DNA from: an uncultured Clostridia bacterium
GTDB lineage: Bacteria > Bacillota > Clostridia > Lachnospirales > CAG-274
DNA: 62,221 bases
Reading direction: 5' to 3'
Assembly (NCBI GenBank): GCA_947630725.1
Contig: CANRIS010000015.1
Coordinates: 1 to 62,221, forward strand
Shown: one piece after another, positions 59,294 to 62,221 of the stretch
How the letters are laid out: the number at the start of each line of letters is the position of its first letter
Numbering within the stretch: position 1 is the first letter of the stretch
Position numbers and translations under genes: made by a program
The notes under the pieces: generated by a model
What the model was told of the DNA's origin: nothing
Database searches by the model: none
Seen by the model: only the letters and a program-made list of their open reading frames with translations

Positions 59294-61798
59294 ATGAGCT
59301 TATATTTAGAAGAAATTAAAAAAACTATAAAATGCAGAAAAGAATATAACAGGCTTAACACGTTTGCTAATAAGTATATTTCTGCAGTTTATAATTTTTT
59401 AGGTGCAGATATAGGTCCTGTTAAAGAGTATCTTAAAACAAAGGGGATACTTTACAATAATTATCATATGATCATAGACTTTGATTATGAATATTATTCT
59501 TTAACAGATATACTTGCTAAAGTTACTTATTTTGTTGCCGAAATCAATAAAACTGAAATTATAAAAAACAACAAAATTTTTAAGTTATACGTTTATTATC
59601 TTGCATATCCATTGAAATATTTTTCAAAATGCAAAGATAATGTATATCTTTTTGATGATACTTCTTCAATTATTAGAGATCCCATAAAATTTCAGGATTT
59701 CTTTAAATACATAAGTCACAGTTACAATGACATTGATATTTTATGCTTCCATCTTTCAGACTTTCTTGATGAAGCTGTAAAAGTTCTTAAAAAAGAAGAA
59801 AATAAAATATACCAAAACATGATACCTGTATTTTTAAGTATTATAAATAGCGGTAATGACAGTTTTTTTGTGCCTTTTAAAAGACAAATCTTAAATATAA
59901 AAAATAAACAGCCTGAATCTGATTTGCATTTTAACTATACAAATTTTATAAATAAATCAGACGAAAAATGCCCAAAAATCGAATATAAAATTGAATTTAA
60001 AGAAATGCCCAACAGATTTATAATTCTTTGGTATAAAACCAGAGGGTCAATGCTGCCGTTTTTATGTGTACATTATATTTCAAATCCTAATACAGATCTC
60101 GCCATTTTTAACCCTCTTGCGCATCAGAATAGAAGATTTTATATGGAAATACTGGGCTTATCTTCATTTAAGCATTCTGTATTCGGTATTTCAGAAAAAT
60201 TGTCAAAAAACACCGGATTTCTGTATAACATGTATAATTTAAAAAACCCACTCCGCATATATAAAGGCAATGTTATAGCAATAGACGATAGAAACATACC
60301 AATTTCATACATTTTTTTAAATTTAAGGGATTACTTATTGGATACCATATTTCGTGGAGTATATAATTATGAATATTTTAAGCAAATATATAACTGCTTG
60401 TATGAAGAAGTTATAAACAAAAGCTATATATATCCCGAAATTTTTAACAAGCATGTATTGGTAAAATATAATTTACCTTACGATGTAGGTTATTATCTGT
60501 TTGTCGATAATTATGATATTTTAGAAAGTTGCAATGCTGAGCCTGAATTTATCAAGCCGCATATCGTACCTGTAAAAAATTTAAGTCCAAGTAATTATCT
60601 GAAAAATGATGAAAAACCAAGTGATAATTTACTTTATCTGTTCAGAATAATGACAAATAATAATTATCACATTATGAATAATTTTTTAAGAATACTGGTA
60701 AATTACGTATCCGTAAGAAAATGTGAAAAGAATGGTTACATTTTTATAAATTGTTCTGAAAAAATATTTGACCTTTACAAAGCTTTTTTCAGAAGAATAA
60801 AGAAAAATGAAATATATGAATATAACAGTATTAAAAAACTCGGTTTGTCCGAAACCATACCGGAGCTTCTTTCCTTTAATTTAAATGGAGTAGGTCCTAT
60901 CTTCATAAATAATGTTGAAAAAATGAACAGCAAGGTTCAGAACGAACGGTTTATAAAACTTCTTAGAGGTAAAGCTATAACAGATATACCTAAGAATTCT
61001 TATAGGAGCAGCGATGAGCAAAATTTTGCAAAAGAAATTAAAATTAATTACTGTCGTTATAAATATGAAAATAACATACCTCTGCTGATATTGTGTACGG
61101 ACCATGAAGCTGCTAACAAGCTTGAAGATAGTTTCATAAAATACTGTTATGAAATGAAATTTAAAAATGAAATAAGCGATGAGGATTACGAAAAATGCAA
61201 AAGCATAATAAATAATCTTTCAGATGAAGATATTTGCTTTGTATTTTACAAAATGGTCTCATTTGGTCTGTATTATAAAGAACCTGACAAAACAGAAGAA
61301 AAAACAAAGGAAATTATACCCCCGAAGGATAACAGTGCATATAAGGATATTGATATTATAAAAGAGTTTTTGAAAGTCTGCTGCAATAAAGAAGAATTGG
61401 CATCTGTAAAAAAACGAGACCTTTTTACAGCCTACTGCATTTATTGCAAAGAAACAAAGAATATAACTGTTGAAAAAACATGGTTTAACAGCTTCACAAA
61501 AATTCTCACAAAACTTATAGAAGACTATAACAACAAATGTGAAAATAAAACTGATAAGCCAAAAACTATTAAAATCAAGGGAATCAGGATAGACGGAGTA
61601 AGTGGTTACAGAAATCTTACTTTAAAACCAAAATATAAGGAAAAGGTGAATACATCTATAACAAACATAGAAAACCAAAATGAAAAGCCGAAAAACACAG
61701 AAACGGAAATAAATCCGAAAAAAGCTGAAACAAAGGAAAAAATGACGGGAATAGATATATTGACAGAAAAAATAATTAATTTCAGATACCCTAAGTAA
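59294..61798 (+). CDS. Large replication-type protein, diverged P4/D5-like primase-helicase
   Basis: This is an 834-residue protein. Residues about 460-660 follow the outline of superfamily 3 helicases of phages: GYIFINCSEKIFDLYKAFF in the Walker A position but without the glycine/lysine motif, PIFINNVEKM in the Walker B position, then KLLRGKAITDIPK and PLLILCTDHEAANKL like the sensor region. Residues about 670-740 (DIIKEFLKVCC, SVKKRDLFTAYCIYCKETKN) resemble the C-terminal winged helix of P4 primases. No Walker A Lys is seen, so ATPase activity is doubtful. The N-terminal 400 residues are not recognised. AAGGAGGAG precedes the ATG. Confidence 0.55.
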   Translation: MSLYLEEIKKTIKCRKEYNRLNTFANKYISAVYNFLGADIGPVKEYLKTKGILYNNYHMIIDFDYEYYSLTDILAKVTYFVAEINKTEIIKNNKIFKLYVYYLAYPLKYFSKCKDNVYLFDDTSSIIRDPIKFQDFFKYISHSYNDIDILCFHLSDFLDEAVKVLKKEENKIYQNMIPVFLSIINSGNDSFFVPFKRQILNIKNKQPESDLHFNYTNFINKSDEKCPKIEYKIEFKEMPNRFIILWYKTRGSMLPFLCVHYISNPNTDLAIFNPLAHQNRRFYMEILGLSSFKHSVFGISEKLSKNTGFLYNMYNLKNPLRIYKGNVIAIDDRNIPISYIFLNLRDYLLDTIFRGVYNYEYFKQIYNCLYEEVINKSYIYPEIFNKHVLVKYNLPYDVGYYLFVDNYDILESCNAEPEFIKPHIVPVKNLSPSNYLKNDEKPSDNLLYLFRIMTNNNYHIMNNFLRILVNYVSVRKCEKNGYIFINCSEKIFDLYKAFFRRIKKNEIYEYNSIKKLGLSETIPELLSFNLNGVGPIFINNVEKMNSKVQNERFIKLLRGKAITDIPKNSYRSSDEQNFAKEIKINYCRYKYENNIPLLILCTDHEAANKLEDSFIKYCYEMKFKNEISDEDYEKCKSIINNLSDEDICFVFYKMVSFGLYYKEPDKTEEKTKEIIPPKDNSAYKDIDIIKEFLKVCCNKEELASVKKRDLFTAYCIYCKETKNITVEKTWFNSFTKILTKLIEDYNNKCENKTDKPKTIKIKGIRIDGVSGYRNLTLKPKYKEKVNTSITNIENQNEKPKNTETEINPKKAETKEKMTGIDILTEKIINFRYPK

Positions 61799-61807
61799 CA
61801 TATAATT

Positions 61808-61834
61808 TTTCCGCTCTGTTCTTCGGGGCGGAAA
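61808..61834 (+). terminator. Terminator after the 834-residue gene
   Basis: TTTCCGC and GCGGAAA form the stem, followed by TATTTTAT. Confidence 0.7.
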
Positions 61835-61851
61835 TATTTTATGGACAGAAG

Positions 61852-61872
61852 TGTTCCCAAAGTGTTCCCAAA
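61852..61872 (+). repeat. Arm-type repeat, right end
   Basis: Two TGTTCCCAA units, 110 bp inside the right crossover point; partner of 40306-40326. Confidence 0.6.
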
Positions 61873-61899
61873 ACTGCTATTTACTTAAATCCGGCAAAA

Positions 61900-61982
61900 A
61901 ATAAAAACCTGAGAAGTGGCTTATTTCTCAGGTTTTTTAGTTGCGGGGGGAGGATTTGAACCTCCGACCTTCGGGTTATGAG
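61900..61982. repeat. Right direct repeat (attachment site) within tRNA-fMet
   Basis: These 83 bases match 40111-40192. They include the 3' half of the intact tRNA and its terminator, CCTGAGAA/TTTCTCAGG, which ends tRNA transcription on the minus strand. The element thus brought its own 3' half and rebuilt a working tRNA gene. Confidence 0.9.
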
Positions 61983-62014
61983 CCCGGCGAGCTACCAGAC
62001 TGCTCCACCCCGCG
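61941..62014 (-). tRNA. tRNA-fMet (CAT), initiator
   Basis: 74 bases; anticodon CAT in GGGCTCATAACCC. The first base C cannot pair with A72, and there are three G-C pairs beside the anticodon loop, the two marks of an initiator tRNA. CCA is not encoded. It is the integration site of the 21.8-kb element. Confidence 0.96.
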
Positions 62015-62040
62015 TTAATATTAAGTTGTAAAGAAAAGAA

Positions 62041-62122
62041 TGGGCGGAGGAGGATTCGAACCTCCGAAAGCGTCGCTAACAGATTTACAGTCTGCCCCCT
62101 TTGGCCACTCGGGAATCCACCC
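62041..62122 (-). tRNA. tRNA-Tyr (GTA)
   Basis: 82 bases with a long variable arm, as in bacterial tRNA-Tyr. Anticodon GTA in CAGACTGTAAATCTG. Acceptor GGGTGGA/TCCGCCC with one G-T pair. Confidence 0.95.
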
Positions 62123-62146
62123 ATATTATAATTATAAAAATTTCAG

Positions 62147-62218
62147 AGCCGATGAAGGGAATCGAACCCCCAACCTACTGATTACAAATCAGTTGCTCTA
62201 CCGTTGAGCTACATCGGC
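62147..62218 (-). tRNA. tRNA-Thr (TGT)
   Basis: 72 bases; anticodon TGT in CTGATTTGTAATCAG. Acceptor GCCGATG/CATCGGC. It is the first of a three-tRNA array transcribed on the minus strand. Confidence 0.95.
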
Positions 62219-62221
62219 AAA

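Larger units (their letters stand above)
40111..61982. mobile_element. Integrated mobilizable element in tRNA-fMet with a maltose-PTS cargo
   Basis: The block between the two tRNA-fMet repeats is about 21.8 kb. It contains a tyrosine integrase and Xis, a relaxase with RHH partner, two replication-type proteins, a serine recombinase, a Fic protein, an amidoligase operon and a six-gene maltose phosphotransferase set. Arm-type repeats TGTTCCCAAA lie 114 and 110 bp inside the two crossover points in the same orientation, as expected for the P and P' arms of one attP. There are no conjugation (type IV secretion) genes, so it would be mobilized by a helper. Confidence 0.8.

Overview
This window looks like part of the chromosome of a spore-forming, Gram-positive anaerobe of the class Clostridia, probably from a gut or rumen. 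The evidence is the Firmicutes gene orders rnhB-yraN-pgeF-der-plsY-gpsA and DUF2953-gerW(ytfJ)-ycxB-guaA, a GerW/YtfJ spore protein, an S-layer-anchored GH5 cellulase, a GH43 enzyme, moderate GC with AT-rich islands, and many strong AGGAGG-type ribosome binding sites. No species can be named from sequence reading alone.

Layout. (1) 1-6180 is a decaying mobilizable island on the edge of the window: the first 21 codons of a relaxase, a hairpin-rich candidate oriT, a RecA-like ATPase, a MobC-like protein, a broken tyrosine integrase and an Xis-like protein. After these come one intact and one dead acetyltransferase, an XRE regulator, and a very AT-rich pair of overlapping membrane-protein genes. 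The second of that pair ends in a HEPN-like R-N-x-x-x-H motif and may be an undescribed defence or toxin system. (2) 6216-17249 is core chromosome, all on the minus strand. Two intergenic gaps in it hold GC-rich cloverleaf elements with matching architecture: an outer stem closing three hairpins with almost no unpaired junction bases. (3) 17554-20734 is a RiPP-type cluster: an HxlR regulator diverges from a Cys-Gly repeat precursor peptide, a radical SAM/SPASM maturase, a nitroreductase and an FMN-barrel/ferredoxin fusion. (4) 20783-33142 holds a hydrolase/LysR pair, a 1039-residue orphan protein, a cellulase, topB, holA, an OmpR-type regulator that has lost its phosphoacceptor Asp, and next to it an SGNH-like protein that has lost its catalytic residues. 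(5) 33381-40104 is a graveyard of IS relics and broken genes around a Ser/Thr kinase/HTH pair, ending in an IS200 element.

(6) 40111-61982 is the main feature: an integrated element of about 21.8 kb. It is bounded by imperfect 82/83-bp direct repeats made of the 3' half of tRNA-fMet plus its terminator, with matching arm-type repeats about 110 bp inside each end. Its right half has an integrase, Xis, a mini-relaxase with an RHH partner, a primase-helicase, a diverged P4-like primase, a Fic protein, a serine recombinase and an amidoligase/glutamine amidotransferase operon. Its left half carries what reads as a self-sufficient maltose phosphotransferase pathway: LacI regulator, EIIACB permease, MapP-like maltose-6'-phosphatase, MalQ, HPr and Enzyme I. 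The window ends with intact tRNA-fMet, tRNA-Tyr and tRNA-Thr genes.

The strongest leads are the tRNA-fMet element with a complete PTS as cargo, the Cys-Gly repeat peptide cluster, the membrane HEPN gene pair, the two cloverleaf elements, and the adjacent pseudo-receiver/pseudo-SGNH pair. All family assignments come from motif recognition and memory; no database was searched.
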